DNA of 64,000 nucleotides from an uncultured Geobacter sp. (lineage in GTDB: Bacteria; Desulfobacterota; Desulfuromonadia; Geobacterales; CAIOGM01), in NCBI GenBank assembly GCA_903902855.1, contig CAIUWK010000102.1, forward strand, positions 50,566 through 114,565. The letters run 5' to 3'. Position 1 is the stretch's first letter, and every line of letters starts with the position of its first letter. The notes under the pieces are model-generated. The model was not told where the DNA came from. It made no database searches and worked only from the letters and a program-made list of their open reading frames with translations. Positions 45,226 to 54,722 of the stretch are shown piece after piece. Both the position numbers and the translations under genes were made by a program.

Positions 45226-47586
45226 TCATTGCGCATTCCCCGTCACCGGCAGGACAATTCTGAAGCCATGGTCACCGTCTTTCGTCCCTTTCCGATGGCC
45301 ATCGCGCGCAGAGTTGGCCATCTTCTCCGCTTTGACATCGAAGCTCCCCCCCCTCCGGACGACCGACCAGCATCTCCCACCGGTATAGACAGGATTATTC
45401 TTATTCAACGTGGCATCTGCACCGGAGCTGTCACAGTCCTCCACCCATTCCCAGACATTCCCGGTCAGGTCATAAATACCCAGCTTGTTCGGTTGCTTCT
45501 GACCAACCGCATGTGTTTTGCCGTCAGAATTCGTTTTTCCCCATGCATAGTCATCCAACCTGGAAATCGTAGAGATCCCGGACCAGACGGCACTCCCCCC
45601 ACGTTCACGCGCCGCATATTCCCACTCTGCCTCGGTGGGCAAACGATAAGTTCTTCCGGTCAGTTTGTTCAGTTTTTCTATGAATAATTTTGTGTCGTAC
45701 CAATTAACACGCTCCACCGGATACTCAGCGCCGGCCTGGTTTTTCGCGGGATTAGCCCCCATGACTTTTTGCCATTCCCCCTGGGTAACCTCATATGTAC
45801 CCATGTAAAAACTGTCCAGACAGACCTCGTGGAGTGGCAATGCATTGTTATCGCTGACACCGCTCCCCATCTGGTAGCACCCCCCTTGCACGAAAACGAG
45901 CAGCATCCCCGTCACGGGGTCTGAAGAGACGACGCCCTGTCCGACCGGCAGCGACCGGCTCACCTGTTTCGGCTTCTCCGGAGCGTTCAAAACCACCTTC
46001 ACCGGCTTCTTCGGAACTTTCAATAGTTCTTTCTTATCTGCTTCAGGATGAGGTAGTGAGAGATCCGGTTTTCGGTTTGTAACAGGCGCTGGGAGCAGCG
46101 CCTTTACAGGGATTGCCTCCTTCCCCCTCTCCTGTTCCTGCGTCACCCGGAAAGCCATCACCTCCATGGCAAGCATGTTGCCGTTTTCGTCATAATAGGG
46201 ATACACATAGACCTCCCGCGGATTTCTGACGATATAGTACCCTTGTCGGTCACTCTCACCGATCATCATTCCGCTCTCAACCACCTGCAGATTCAGGAAC
46301 TGTTCGCGCTTGGCGTAGGTGGTGCGCAGATTCTGATAGAAATCCTGAACCAGACGCTGCACCTCCTTTTCCGGATCGCCGGCACCGATGACAATCCCCT
46401 TGGCCGAGACCATTTCCTTCCCCTTTTCCGTCAGACCGGCAGTGACCACCTCAGAGATGTTCCGGTCCAAATGCATGATTGCCTTGTCCAGGCACTCCTC
46501 GGCCACAAGATCGCACCGATAACCGCTCTGTTCGTAGATCTCGCCGAGCTTCCGTCGCATGTCTTCAATCTTGCGAGTCGTCAGCTTTATTTCGTCATCC
46601 TTTTCCTTGATCCTCCGGGCAAGCTGGGCCAACAGCTCGCCACTCTTCTTGTTCGCCTGGGCGTTTCCCTGCAGAATCACATTTTGCCAGACAGAGACGA
46701 TCTCTTCCAGCGAACGCATTTTTTCCGTCGCATAGGCGTTGCTGGTGTATCTGGTCAGATCCTGTCTGAAAAACAGGGAGTTATTCTTGAGAGAGAGGAG
46801 ATCGGCCACAAAACCCCTGGTCGGGCTGACGGTGGAGTTTTCTTTTTTGATGCCGCCGGACAGCGGATTAACCCGCACCACCGCCACATACAGAAGCTGT
46901 GATTTGCCCAGAAAAGACTTGCGATCTTCAAAGGCCACAACCTCCACATCCATTTCTCCCGAACTCTCGGCCACCACCCGGTCAAACACCAACCGACTCT
47001 CCTCAATCACCGACACGGAGCTAATCGCCACTCCCCGGAGATCCTGAATCGCTTTGGGAGCAATCAGCTTTTTAGCCTTGTCCAGCAGTTGGTCACGCGG
47101 AGTTTTCAGATCCGCCTCCAGAACAACGGCATACAGACCTTTCAGGCTTACTTGCGCCAGATCATTACCCAGGGTATTCCTGATATCTATCTTTTCCGCC
47201 TCAAGCGTCTTCAGGGTGTCAACCTGGGCCTTGATGTTGCGCATCCCCTCCATGGACGCCTTGTCGCTCATCAGAATAGAGCCCTTATCCTGAAAGCCGA
47301 GAAGACGGCTTGAAATAAGGCTCTGGCAGGCTTTGACATTACTCTCCACTTGGGCGATCTGATCGGTGGTAAACGCCACACTGAGATCCACGGCGAAAGT
47401 TCCCTGCTCCACCTCTGCGGCGGTGAAATGCTGCCCCTTCAAAGGGAGATCACAGGCGGTGTCCGCCAAAGCAGACGGTGGCTTCCGAACCGGGGGCTCT
47501 TTGGCCCTGCTAATCGAAGGGAAAACCACGGCAATCAACGCCATGAGACAACAGCAAGCTACTCTGGAACTCGGCTGATAGAACAT
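45226..47586 (-). CDS. Secreted protein with C-terminal FGE-sulfatase (SUMF1-type) domain
   Basis: A 786-residue protein with a signal peptide and a long N-terminal part containing helical, partly coiled-coil segments (about 250-420). From about residue 560 it has a formylglycine-generating-enzyme-like fold: GGCYQMGS, YEVTQGEW, PVERVNWYDT, RLPTEAEWEYAAR, GNVWEWVEDC, RRGGSF. Most bacterial proteins of this fold are not true FGEs but bind or modify ligands, sometimes in diversity-generating systems; the N-terminal fusion is unusual. ATG at 47586 follows AAAGGGGA. It is the last of five secreted-protein genes. Confidence 0.85.
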   Translation of the reverse strand: MFYQPSSRVACCCLMALIAVVFPSISRAKEPPVRKPPSALADTACDLPLKGQHFTAAEVEQGTFAVDLSVAFTTDQIAQVESNVKACQSLISSRLLGFQDKGSILMSDKASMEGMRNIKAQVDTLKTLEAEKIDIRNTLGNDLAQVSLKGLYAVVLEADLKTPRDQLLDKAKKLIAPKAIQDLRGVAISSVSVIEESRLVFDRVVAESSGEMDVEVVAFEDRKSFLGKSQLLYVAVVRVNPLSGGIKKENSTVSPTRGFVADLLSLKNNSLFFRQDLTRYTSNAYATEKMRSLEEIVSVWQNVILQGNAQANKKSGELLAQLARRIKEKDDEIKLTTRKIEDMRRKLGEIYEQSGYRCDLVAEECLDKAIMHLDRNISEVVTAGLTEKGKEMVSAKGIVIGAGDPEKEVQRLVQDFYQNLRTTYAKREQFLNLQVVESGMMIGESDRQGYYIVRNPREVYVYPYYDENGNMLAMEVMAFRVTQEQERGKEAIPVKALLPAPVTNRKPDLSLPHPEADKKELLKVPKKPVKVVLNAPEKPKQVSRSLPVGQGVVSSDPVTGMLLVFVQGGCYQMGSGVSDNNALPLHEVCLDSFYMGTYEVTQGEWQKVMGANPAKNQAGAEYPVERVNWYDTKLFIEKLNKLTGRTYRLPTEAEWEYAARERGGSAVWSGISTISRLDDYAWGKTNSDGKTHAVGQKQPNKLGIYDLTGNVWEWVEDCDSSGADATLNKNNPVYTGGRCWSVVRRGGSFDVKAEKMANSARDGHRKGTKDGDHGFRIVLPVTGNAQ

Positions 47587-47641
47587 GACGTTCCCCTTTC
47601 GCGGCAGCAATCGATCTCACACCTCAGAACCAAGGCTTCGG

Positions 47642-49393
47642 TTACCGGTACTTCTCACCCAACGGCTTCCCCGTCACCTTGAACACAAAATCGTAATTGA
47701 GAATATCCTCCCACCGGTACCCCTTGGCGGTGGAACGGGTGTCGTCACTGCCGCCATACGGCTTACCCGGAGTAAAAAACCAGTTCATGACGGTTTCACC
47801 GGAGTGCCGCAGGACGATCCAGTATTTCCCCTGCTTCAGGTCACGGGCGAGATCCGCCGGGAAGGTGAAATTGACCCAGTAATATCCCGGCTTGCGGGTA
47901 ACACTTTCCACGAAAATCGGAGAGGAACGTACCCCCTCCATCCCCGGCTTCCCCTGGTCGTCGGCCACGACATCCACGTAGATGGTGCCGTCACCACCGA
48001 ATTTTCGCATGGCGAGAGAAATCTTTTGGAGTTTCAGGGAGGCCGGCGTGGTGAAGGCCTGGGCATAGATCTGCCGGGAGGTAACATACTCGGAAGTCTC
48101 CTTGTCCATGATCTTGCGCCCTTCATTTCCCACCATCTGATAGGCATCCACGAGGGTCGGAAACTCCATGTTGCCGAATTCCATGGTCCCCTCCGATGAC
48201 GGCTTCACCGAAAGCGGCTTTACGGTGGACGGTTTGGGTTCCGCTTGTTCCCGGGGCCGGGACAAAACCGGCGGTTCCGGCAATGGTTTCTCCGGCTTGA
48301 CTATTCCGGGTGACGGCTCCGGTGGCGCCCAAGGGAGCGTCTCGGCCCCCTTGGCCACGAAGCGGTTGCTCAGGAGGTAGCTGCGCGGGGAGGAAGAGGT
48401 GGCTGTTACTTTGACGGCTATCCGGTCATTCAGAAAGTTGGCCGTGACCGTTTCGCCATAGACGGGGTGAGTCGGGGCGGAGAGCCAGGAGTCATTGATG
48501 TCGTTGGCATCCAGACCATGGGTCTGCTTCACGTGCCGGGTCGGAGTGAACTGCCGGGAGTAGAGCGGATCATAGGAGAGCCACCCCAGATCCGGAAAGT
48601 AGATCTCGATCCAGGCATGTCCCCCCTGCCCCATCCGCTGTATCCAGGATTGCCCGTTTTCCATGGCGACCTGCCACGGTTCGCTGAGGCTGATCCCGCC
48701 GACGATCCTCGCCGGAATACCCGATGCCCGCAGGAGCGCCAGACTGTAGTGGGCCAGGTTCTGGCAGTTCCCGGTGCCGGCCTTGAGGGTGTAGACGGCA
48801 TCATACTGAGGAGGGTTGTAGGCGTATCTGATGGTATCGGCCACATGGGTCATGAGCGCGGTGACCGCTTCATATTCGGTGGCGCAGCCGGAGGTGAGAG
48901 TCCTGGCAATGGAACTGATTTCCGGATCCCCGCTCTGCACCTCCTTGGACGCCTGGAGAAAGAGTCGCTCGCTCTCCGATACTTCAGACAGCGGAAAGGG
49001 CGCCCTGCTCTCCATGGCAGAGAGGGTCACCTTGACTTTGGTCCGGTACCGGATGGTGATCCGGGCATCGCCGTGCAACTCCTTCCAGAACGCCTTTTTG
49101 TAATGGTTGCCGAACCGGTCCACATCATCCTCTTCCCGCTCCGGTTGGGGTGAGTAGTCGATGGCCAACTCCCGCGTCTCCTGGGAGACCGCCTTGTTCG
49201 CAAAGGAGGTCGGCAGGGCAAAGCGGAAGGAGTGGGTAGTGAGCGGCTTGTTCACCGTGAAGCTGACCTGCTGCGTCAGATTGATGTCGCTTTCCAATCC
49301 CCCTTCCAGGACGAGGGTCTTGGCCCCGGCCTGGGAGGAGGAAACCAGGACAAACGCCCACAGAACGGGACCCCAGAGCAGCAGCTTGATCAT
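47642..49393 (-). CDS. Secreted transglutaminase-like protein
   Basis: A 583-residue exported protein. After a signal peptide (MIKLLL... QAGA) comes a beta-rich domain and a transglutaminase-core cysteine protease fold with C210 in GTGNCQN, a histidine in GGHAWIEIYF and an aspartate in SYDPLYS. The C-terminal part has a proline-rich stretch and then a beta-sandwich-like region. It could cleave, crosslink or transfer acyl groups on envelope proteins. The ATG at 49393 is preferred since GAGGTG lies just before and the signal begins there. Confidence 0.88.
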   Translation of the reverse strand: MIKLLLWGPVLWAFVLVSSSQAGAKTLVLEGGLESDINLTQQVSFTVNKPLTTHSFRFALPTSFANKAVSQETRELAIDYSPQPEREEDDVDRFGNHYKKAFWKELHGDARITIRYRTKVKVTLSAMESRAPFPLSEVSESERLFLQASKEVQSGDPEISSIARTLTSGCATEYEAVTALMTHVADTIRYAYNPPQYDAVYTLKAGTGNCQNLAHYSLALLRASGIPARIVGGISLSEPWQVAMENGQSWIQRMGQGGHAWIEIYFPDLGWLSYDPLYSRQFTPTRHVKQTHGLDANDINDSWLSAPTHPVYGETVTANFLNDRIAVKVTATSSSPRSYLLSNRFVAKGAETLPWAPPEPSPGIVKPEKPLPEPPVLSRPREQAEPKPSTVKPLSVKPSSEGTMEFGNMEFPTLVDAYQMVGNEGRKIMDKETSEYVTSRQIYAQAFTTPASLKLQKISLAMRKFGGDGTIYVDVVADDQGKPGMEGVRSSPIFVESVTRKPGYYWVNFTFPADLARDLKQGKYWIVLRHSGETVMNWFFTPGKPYGGSDDTRSTAKGYRWEDILNYDFVFKVTGKPLGEKYR

Positions 49394-49411
49394 GTCACAC
49401 CTCATGTGGGG

Positions 49412-52093
49412 TCACGGGACCTTCACCACGAAGGTCTCCTGAGTGATCCCCCCTTGGTCGTCGGCGATGGTAACCCTGATTTTGTGCTTCCCCGAAGGGA
49501 TGACCACCTCGTTCATCCGGATGCCATCGGCCTTGGCGTAGGGGCGAACCCGGTCGGTGAGGTCGATGGTGACGATCTTGAGACATTCGACCTTCAATCC
49601 GGCGAGATCGACCCTGCGTCCCTCATGAGGAACAAACTTTACCTCCAGCTTCAGAGGGGGCTGGGCATCTTTTGAGGGGTCCGGCTCAAGAACCTTGATT
49701 CCCGGCCCGGTGGCCATGGGGCCGGCCTTGGGAACCACCCCGCCCACCGGCTCATCCTCAAGCAACGCCTCTCGTTCCGTCAGCAGCGGCACCGGCGCCG
49801 CCGGTCTCCTCTTCTCTTCTCCCAGCCGGTCGCGCAGGAACCGGGCTTGACGGTCCTCCGGCGAGAGACGCAGGGCCTCGTTGAAGGCAGTACGGGCCTC
49901 ATCGGGTTGATCCTGATCCGACAGGAGCACCCCCAGCGATTTCCAGAGAAGTGGGTCCTGGGGAAACTTTCCGGTCCCCTCACGCAGCAGAGCCACACCC
50001 CGCTCCGGCTCCTTCATCTGTTCATGACAGATCCCCTGGAAATAGTAGATTTCGGCGGTGGGCGCCACCCGCCGCGCCTCGTCAAAAAAAGTGGCTGCCT
50101 TGCCGTAGTTGGCTTGGCGAAAATAGACCCCCGCCTGGATGACCAGCTCGGTCCCCTTTCTCTGCCGCTCCTCGGCAGTGAGGCGCTGATAAGGGTCGTC
50201 CACCGGCAAGAGCAACTTCCCCGCCGGGAGCGGGGCATCATAGACAAATTCCACGACCACGGCCGGCGCCAGCCCCAGTTCGTCGCGCCGGATGGATCCG
50301 AACCAGTTGGGGCCGATGGTGATTGACCTGTCACTCACCACGTTGCGCTTGTTGTCACGGATAGAATTATCCCGCAGTTCCCCGGAAAAGGTCTCGATCA
50401 CCACGCCGTCACCGTTCCGGATGATCGTGCTGCCGGAGAGCCGGGCCGCGCTCCCCCTTAACCGAACCCCCACGGTGGAACCGGAAAGGGTCATGTTCGT
50501 CAGCATCAACGGACTGCTTCCGGCCAACTCCACCCCGGTTTCGCACCCGGTGATGATCCCCTCCTCCAGAGTCCCCTCGGCATCCCTAGATGTTATCCCC
50601 GTGACGGCGCCCCGCAGGCGGAACCGCTTCAGGGCCACCTCACCCACCTCCAGCGTAATCCCCTCCCACACCCCTTCTGCCGCCGGAACAAACTCCACCA
50701 GGGATTCTCCCCCTCGTACGGTGAGCGCTCCCCTGACAATCAGCCCCGTTCCCGGAGTGAAGAGGAGCCTCGACCCGTCGGTAATGGCCAGGGTTACCCC
50801 ACGGGGAACGATCACCCTCTCCCCCACGAGATAATCGCCGTCCAGGGTGGTGTCTCCCTTCAATTCACCGGCAAGGGGACGAGGCTCCACGGTCCGGAGA
50901 GCGCCGCGGATCGAATCGGCCACTTCCGGTTCATTCCCTGCGGTGTCGACGGGGATCACCCGGTAATAATAAAGTTCTCCCGGTTTGGCCGTTACGTCGG
51001 TGAACTCCGTCATCTCCACCATTGCCAGTTCCACATATCCGGACAGGGGCGAATCGCTCCGGATGAGCCGATACCCCTTGAGATCCGTGATATTTTTAAT
51101 CCCATCCCATTTCAGTTCAATCCGATCGGCGTACCCCTTCACCCGCACCCCCTGAACCGGTGGCGGCGCCTGGGTGTCGATGGTGATGTACTCTCCCATG
51201 TTCCCCCAGATCGTCTCCCGCCCACCGGGGCGAGCCAGGGTAACGCTCAGCGGCATGTCCCTGGTTTCGTCACCCGGAAGCACGGCATACTCTCCGGCGT
51301 AAATACCCGGTTCCCGCTCCCTTAGAGGTATCCCCTTGCGAAAAGTACCGATATCAAATGAGGCCACCAGTTCCGGCTCACCCTGCAGCCCCACTTTTAT
51401 AAGACGCCGCCTGCCGAAGGGACCGTCCGCGGCATTGGTAAGAACCTCACGGATGACCGGAGCGGCGTCTGCCACCGCTGTCACCGGCGCCGGGATCTCT
51501 TTCATGAATTCATAGGCGAGTTCGTTCACCATCCGTACCCTCTGGATGTCGCGAAGATTAAGAGCCGTTGAGACAACGGTTACGACAGCGGACAGGGGGG
51601 AAAGAGGCATCCCCCCTTCATGGTAATGGACCCCCTTTTTGAGGCGGAAGAGTTCATTCCCCGTCCGGGCGTTGACCATCCAGAGCTCCGCCTCCACGCC
51701 GATCTGGGAGTAGACCCCTGCATAAATCCAACGGAACTCGGTTATCCGGCCGAAGAGCAGACCGTCACACCCCAGGGCCTTGGCCAGTTCCCGGGGTGTG
51801 GCGTCTACTGCATTTTTCCCCGATACCTGCGGAAACCGGGTGAGTTTCTCGTCCACCACCGAAAGCTTCATCCCTTGGTACGACGTGGCGCTGAAATGGT
51901 TAGCGACAGCCTGCCGCACCATCACGTCACTCCCCCGCTCCTGGGTCTCGTTGCCGAAGGGGAGGATGGCGACGATCCGGGGGAACTCGTCGGCAGCGAT
52001 GTCGGTGACAGGACCGGTATGCTGTTCCAGCTTGAGTGTGGGGGCGCAACCGGTCAACAGCAGTAACGCCAGAAAAAGGAACCGGTATTTCAT
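49412..52093 (-). CDS. Multidomain lipoprotein: GNA1162-like, FN3, beta-helix, TPR
   Basis: An 893-residue lipoprotein (lipobox LTGC). Residues about 30-210 resemble the GNA1162/DUF799 family, which often sits with CsgG-like lipoproteins. Then follow an FN3-like domain (about 325-400), a right-handed parallel beta-helix (about 440-590; repeated IITGCETGVELAGSSPLMLTNM-like rungs), TPR repeats (about 650-770) and a C-terminal beta-sandwich. It looks like an outer-membrane scaffold facing the periplasm or surface. GAGGAG precedes the ATG. It is third in a secreted-protein operon. Confidence 0.8.
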   Translation of the reverse strand: MKYRFLFLALLLLTGCAPTLKLEQHTGPVTDIAADEFPRIVAILPFGNETQERGSDVMVRQAVANHFSATSYQGMKLSVVDEKLTRFPQVSGKNAVDATPRELAKALGCDGLLFGRITEFRWIYAGVYSQIGVEAELWMVNARTGNELFRLKKGVHYHEGGMPLSPLSAVVTVVSTALNLRDIQRVRMVNELAYEFMKEIPAPVTAVADAAPVIREVLTNAADGPFGRRRLIKVGLQGEPELVASFDIGTFRKGIPLREREPGIYAGEYAVLPGDETRDMPLSVTLARPGGRETIWGNMGEYITIDTQAPPPVQGVRVKGYADRIELKWDGIKNITDLKGYRLIRSDSPLSGYVELAMVEMTEFTDVTAKPGELYYYRVIPVDTAGNEPEVADSIRGALRTVEPRPLAGELKGDTTLDGDYLVGERVIVPRGVTLAITDGSRLLFTPGTGLIVRGALTVRGGESLVEFVPAAEGVWEGITLEVGEVALKRFRLRGAVTGITSRDAEGTLEEGIITGCETGVELAGSSPLMLTNMTLSGSTVGVRLRGSAARLSGSTIIRNGDGVVIETFSGELRDNSIRDNKRNVVSDRSITIGPNWFGSIRRDELGLAPAVVVEFVYDAPLPAGKLLLPVDDPYQRLTAEERQRKGTELVIQAGVYFRQANYGKAATFFDEARRVAPTAEIYYFQGICHEQMKEPERGVALLREGTGKFPQDPLLWKSLGVLLSDQDQPDEARTAFNEALRLSPEDRQARFLRDRLGEEKRRPAAPVPLLTEREALLEDEPVGGVVPKAGPMATGPGIKVLEPDPSKDAQPPLKLEVKFVPHEGRRVDLAGLKVECLKIVTIDLTDRVRPYAKADGIRMNEVVIPSGKHKIRVTIADDQGGITQETFVVKVP

Positions 52094-52128
52094 GACACTC
52101 CTCCTGATGAAGAGAGCCTGTAGTGTGA

Positions 52129-53085
52129 CTATTTCAGGACAAACGCCACCTTGGCGCCCCCCAGAAATCCCCCTTTCTCATTGGCGGTAAAGAGCTTGAC
52201 CGCGTCTTCGTCACTCACCTGGAGATCCGAACGGTTATTTGCCCCGGATGCCTTGAGCAGCAGCGGGTTGGTCACCCCCCGCGAGGCCAGCGCCGCCCTG
52301 GCCTTCTCCAGTGTATTGGTGTACTCCCCGCACCCCTGCTCCACCAGAACCTTCTGACTCACCTTGGCCGGGTCATAGAGAACCTCCCCCTTGGCCGTGA
52401 AGATCCGATTGATGAGGGCTGGACGAAAATCCTGCTCGGTGGCGTCGATAATGAGTCCGTCAAAGGGGCGATCCTGCCGCGCCTGCTCGACCTTGACCTC
52501 CTCGATTTTCGACGGTGCGGGTTTGAATGCCGGTTTGTCCGTAGTCATCGCTTTTTTCAGGAGAGGATCGGCGTTGAGCTTCTCATAGAGATACGACCCG
52601 AACCCCTTGGGACCATGCAGACCGATCTTGATGATGGCTATGGCTGTCTCCTTCTCCTTGTTGTAATCCTCAAAGACCACCTGGACCCCCTTGACGAAGG
52701 AAGCCACCGCCGTCTTGATATGGTCCCTGACGATAACCCCCTGATCCACCTCGGTGGCGCCGACGATGGCAAACCCTTCCAGGTATTCGGCCACGGCTCG
52801 CTGGGCCGTGACTACTGCGGCCCGCTTGGCCATTCCTTCCCGCTGGGCCGGGTTGGTATGGGCGGGATTACCGTACCCCTCACCGTAAAAGAGAATGGTC
52901 TCCTGCTCGAAGGCGGCTTCATCATTGCGCCCGGTGGGGCCGCCGGTCAGTTGGAGATTGTTTTTTGACAGCCATTCGTTGGCCTTGACGAAAGTCTCAT
53001 CGAGTTTGATGGTCCCCTCCTCGCCAAAGGCGGAGCCGGCGGCAACGGTAACAGTGAACAGTAGTGCGATAAGAGCCCTTTTCAT
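52129..53085 (-). CDS. Periplasmic LPP20-like protein
   Basis: A 318-residue protein with a signal peptide (AFGEEG) and an AKRAAVVTAQRAVAEYLEG segment characteristic of LPP20/FlgT-type domains, in which alanine-rich helices pack on a beta sheet. A second, C-terminal domain (about 205-318) is unassigned. No lipobox is seen. In other bacteria LPP20, GNA1162 and CsgG-like proteins co-occur in outer-membrane assemblies. GGAG precedes the ATG. The gap to the next gene is 35 nt. Confidence 0.75.
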   Translation of the reverse strand: MKRALIALLFTVTVAAGSAFGEEGTIKLDETFVKANEWLSKNNLQLTGGPTGRNDEAAFEQETILFYGEGYGNPAHTNPAQREGMAKRAAVVTAQRAVAEYLEGFAIVGATEVDQGVIVRDHIKTAVASFVKGVQVVFEDYNKEKETAIAIIKIGLHGPKGFGSYLYEKLNADPLLKKAMTTDKPAFKPAPSKIEEVKVEQARQDRPFDGLIIDATEQDFRPALINRIFTAKGEVLYDPAKVSQKVLVEQGCGEYTNTLEKARAALASRGVTNPLLLKASGANNRSDLQVSDEDAVKLFTANEKGGFLGGAKVAFVLK

Positions 53086-53115
53086 GGTGTTTTCTCCTTT
53101 TTTGGTCGGTGATAT

Positions 53116-54324
53116 CTACTGAATATTGATTTTCTGCTGGAGCACTCGGATGGCCAGCAGCGCATCGGCGCCGTCAATCGGGTCGTTCACCCGGAACTCA
53201 CCGGAGAGTTCCCCTTCCATGATCCCCCGACTGGTCATATTCAGGACGGCATTGAAATAAGGTGAAGTCGGACGAACGTCCGGGAACGGTGACCTCTCCT
53301 GACCGAAATAGGCGGTTGCCAGCTTGTCGTCTCCGGTCAACTTGATCAACACGTCTTCCAGAGTGAATGCCACTTCGCCTCGGCTCACCGGCGTTTCGGG
53401 TTTGAAGAGGTAGGCATGGGTCGTCTCATCGTACCTGGGCTCCAGGCCTCGAACCTTCCATTTCATCAGGGTAAGGAGCTCTTCCTTAAACTGATGAGAC
53501 GTCACATCAGCCGGCGTGAATTCAGGCTGTATCCTGGCGGCCTGTGAGGCGACCGGGATACGACCGGCCATGAGTTTGTCAATCTTCAATTCATCTATGA
53601 AGAGAGCTGCAAGGTCACCACGAGTTACACTCTCCTTCACGGCGATCTTTTTCCCCACATCCCCCACGGTCATACCCGCCATGGCCCGAACAATCCGGTC
53701 AACCCTCTTCCAGCCTCGATCCGCCTTTTCATGCCATTTCCCCTCCCGTTTGGCGCTCAGCACCTTTTCGAACTGGTCACGGGCTTTTTGAAACTCCATC
53801 GCTTCCAGATATGCCAGCCCCAGATAGTATGAGGCTGCCTCTTTTCCCTGGTAATAGATGAGTTTCGCGTCATCCACCTTCAGACCGATAGCGTCCTCGC
53901 AGGCGTCTTCCGCCGTGGCCAACCACTTCTTTTCCTTGAGCAGCAGTGCGGTACGGAGGCGGGCCATCTGGTAGTCAAAGCGATCCTCGGCGCTGTCGGC
54001 ATATTTTTTGGACTTGACCAGGTTCTCCCGGACTCTTTCATTCTGGGCAATTTTGACGAGCGGGTCACTCTCGGACTTTGCCTTCTCGGCAAATACGATG
54101 GACTCACCGGCATAGCCCGGACCGAATTCTTCATTGCAATAAAGGGCTCTCTGGAACTTTTCCTGGGCTTCAACTAGCTTGCCGGCTTCCACCCCCTCCA
54201 TGCCGCGCAGGTAATGATGCTGCGGGTTGTCCTCCAGTGAGGTGCAGCGGGCCTTTGGTCCGGCGCAACCGGCCGGAAGCATGGCCATGAAAAACAGTGC
54301 CGATAATAGAGATAACTTTTTCAT
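53116..54324 (-). CDS. TPR lipoprotein with C-terminal SLH-like repeats
   Basis: A 402-residue lipoprotein (lipobox PAGC). Residues about 30-225 form helical TPR-like repeats. From about 240 two S-layer-homology-like units appear (VTRGDLAALF..., PFPDVRPTSPYFNAVLNMTSRGIMEG), with the usual FxDV-x-PYF-A pattern. SLH domains bind cell-wall polymers, so the protein could link the outer membrane to peptidoglycan. ATG at 54324 after AAAAGGAGG. It is first in the five-gene envelope operon. Confidence 0.82.
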   Translation of the reverse strand: MKKLSLLSALFFMAMLPAGCAGPKARCTSLEDNPQHHYLRGMEGVEAGKLVEAQEKFQRALYCNEEFGPGYAGESIVFAEKAKSESDPLVKIAQNERVRENLVKSKKYADSAEDRFDYQMARLRTALLLKEKKWLATAEDACEDAIGLKVDDAKLIYYQGKEAASYYLGLAYLEAMEFQKARDQFEKVLSAKREGKWHEKADRGWKRVDRIVRAMAGMTVGDVGKKIAVKESVTRGDLAALFIDELKIDKLMAGRIPVASQAARIQPEFTPADVTSHQFKEELLTLMKWKVRGLEPRYDETTHAYLFKPETPVSRGEVAFTLEDVLIKLTGDDKLATAYFGQERSPFPDVRPTSPYFNAVLNMTSRGIMEGELSGEFRVNDPIDGADALLAIRVLQQKINIQ

Positions 54325-54722
54325 AAGAGTTCCTCCTTTTAGGTGTGACGACCATGTCGCGTCCGACGCGGGGGGTAAATTTACGAAGCCGTAAACCGGA
54401 AGAGCGTGGTTCTTTCTCCGGTTATGTTGAAGTGACACCATCCAACGCAAGTACAAACGGATATAAATTTATCAAGCTTAATCATCCATGGCAAGATTAA
54501 TAATTTTGACCCAAAAAAACTGTCCCGTGCATGAAACTATAGCGACTGGAGAGGTAACATAATTGACAAAGGTAACAGAGTGGTATAGGACAAATGACAC
54601 GTTCACTCGCTGCCGGCGGGAGGATCACTCTCTGTGGCAGGAATCTTGGGGAGACCATCGAGACGGAACCGGCGAAGGGTATACGCGGGTAAATCCATGG
54701 GCGTAAAAGGGGAGGAGGCTGC
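54325..54722. other. Divergent regulatory region with two leader hairpins
   Basis: About 400 bp between divergent genes. On the minus strand a promoter candidate is followed by a leader with two hairpins, AACCGGA...TCCGGTT and TTTACGGCTTCGTAAA, which could act in RNA control. On the plus strand a TTGACA lies near 54573 with TATAGG only 15 nt away. No gene is seen. Confidence 0.5.
54466..54494 (-). promoter_or_regulatory. Sigma70-type promoter of the envelope operon
   Basis: TTGCCA and TAAATT are separated by 17 nt, giving a leader of about 135 nt before the SLH lipoprotein gene. Confidence 0.45.

Noticed and set aside
54573..54600. Plus-strand promoter TTGACA ... TATAGG for the PagL-like gene
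   Set aside because: The spacing of 15 nt is too short for confidence, and the leader to the gene would be over 100 nt.
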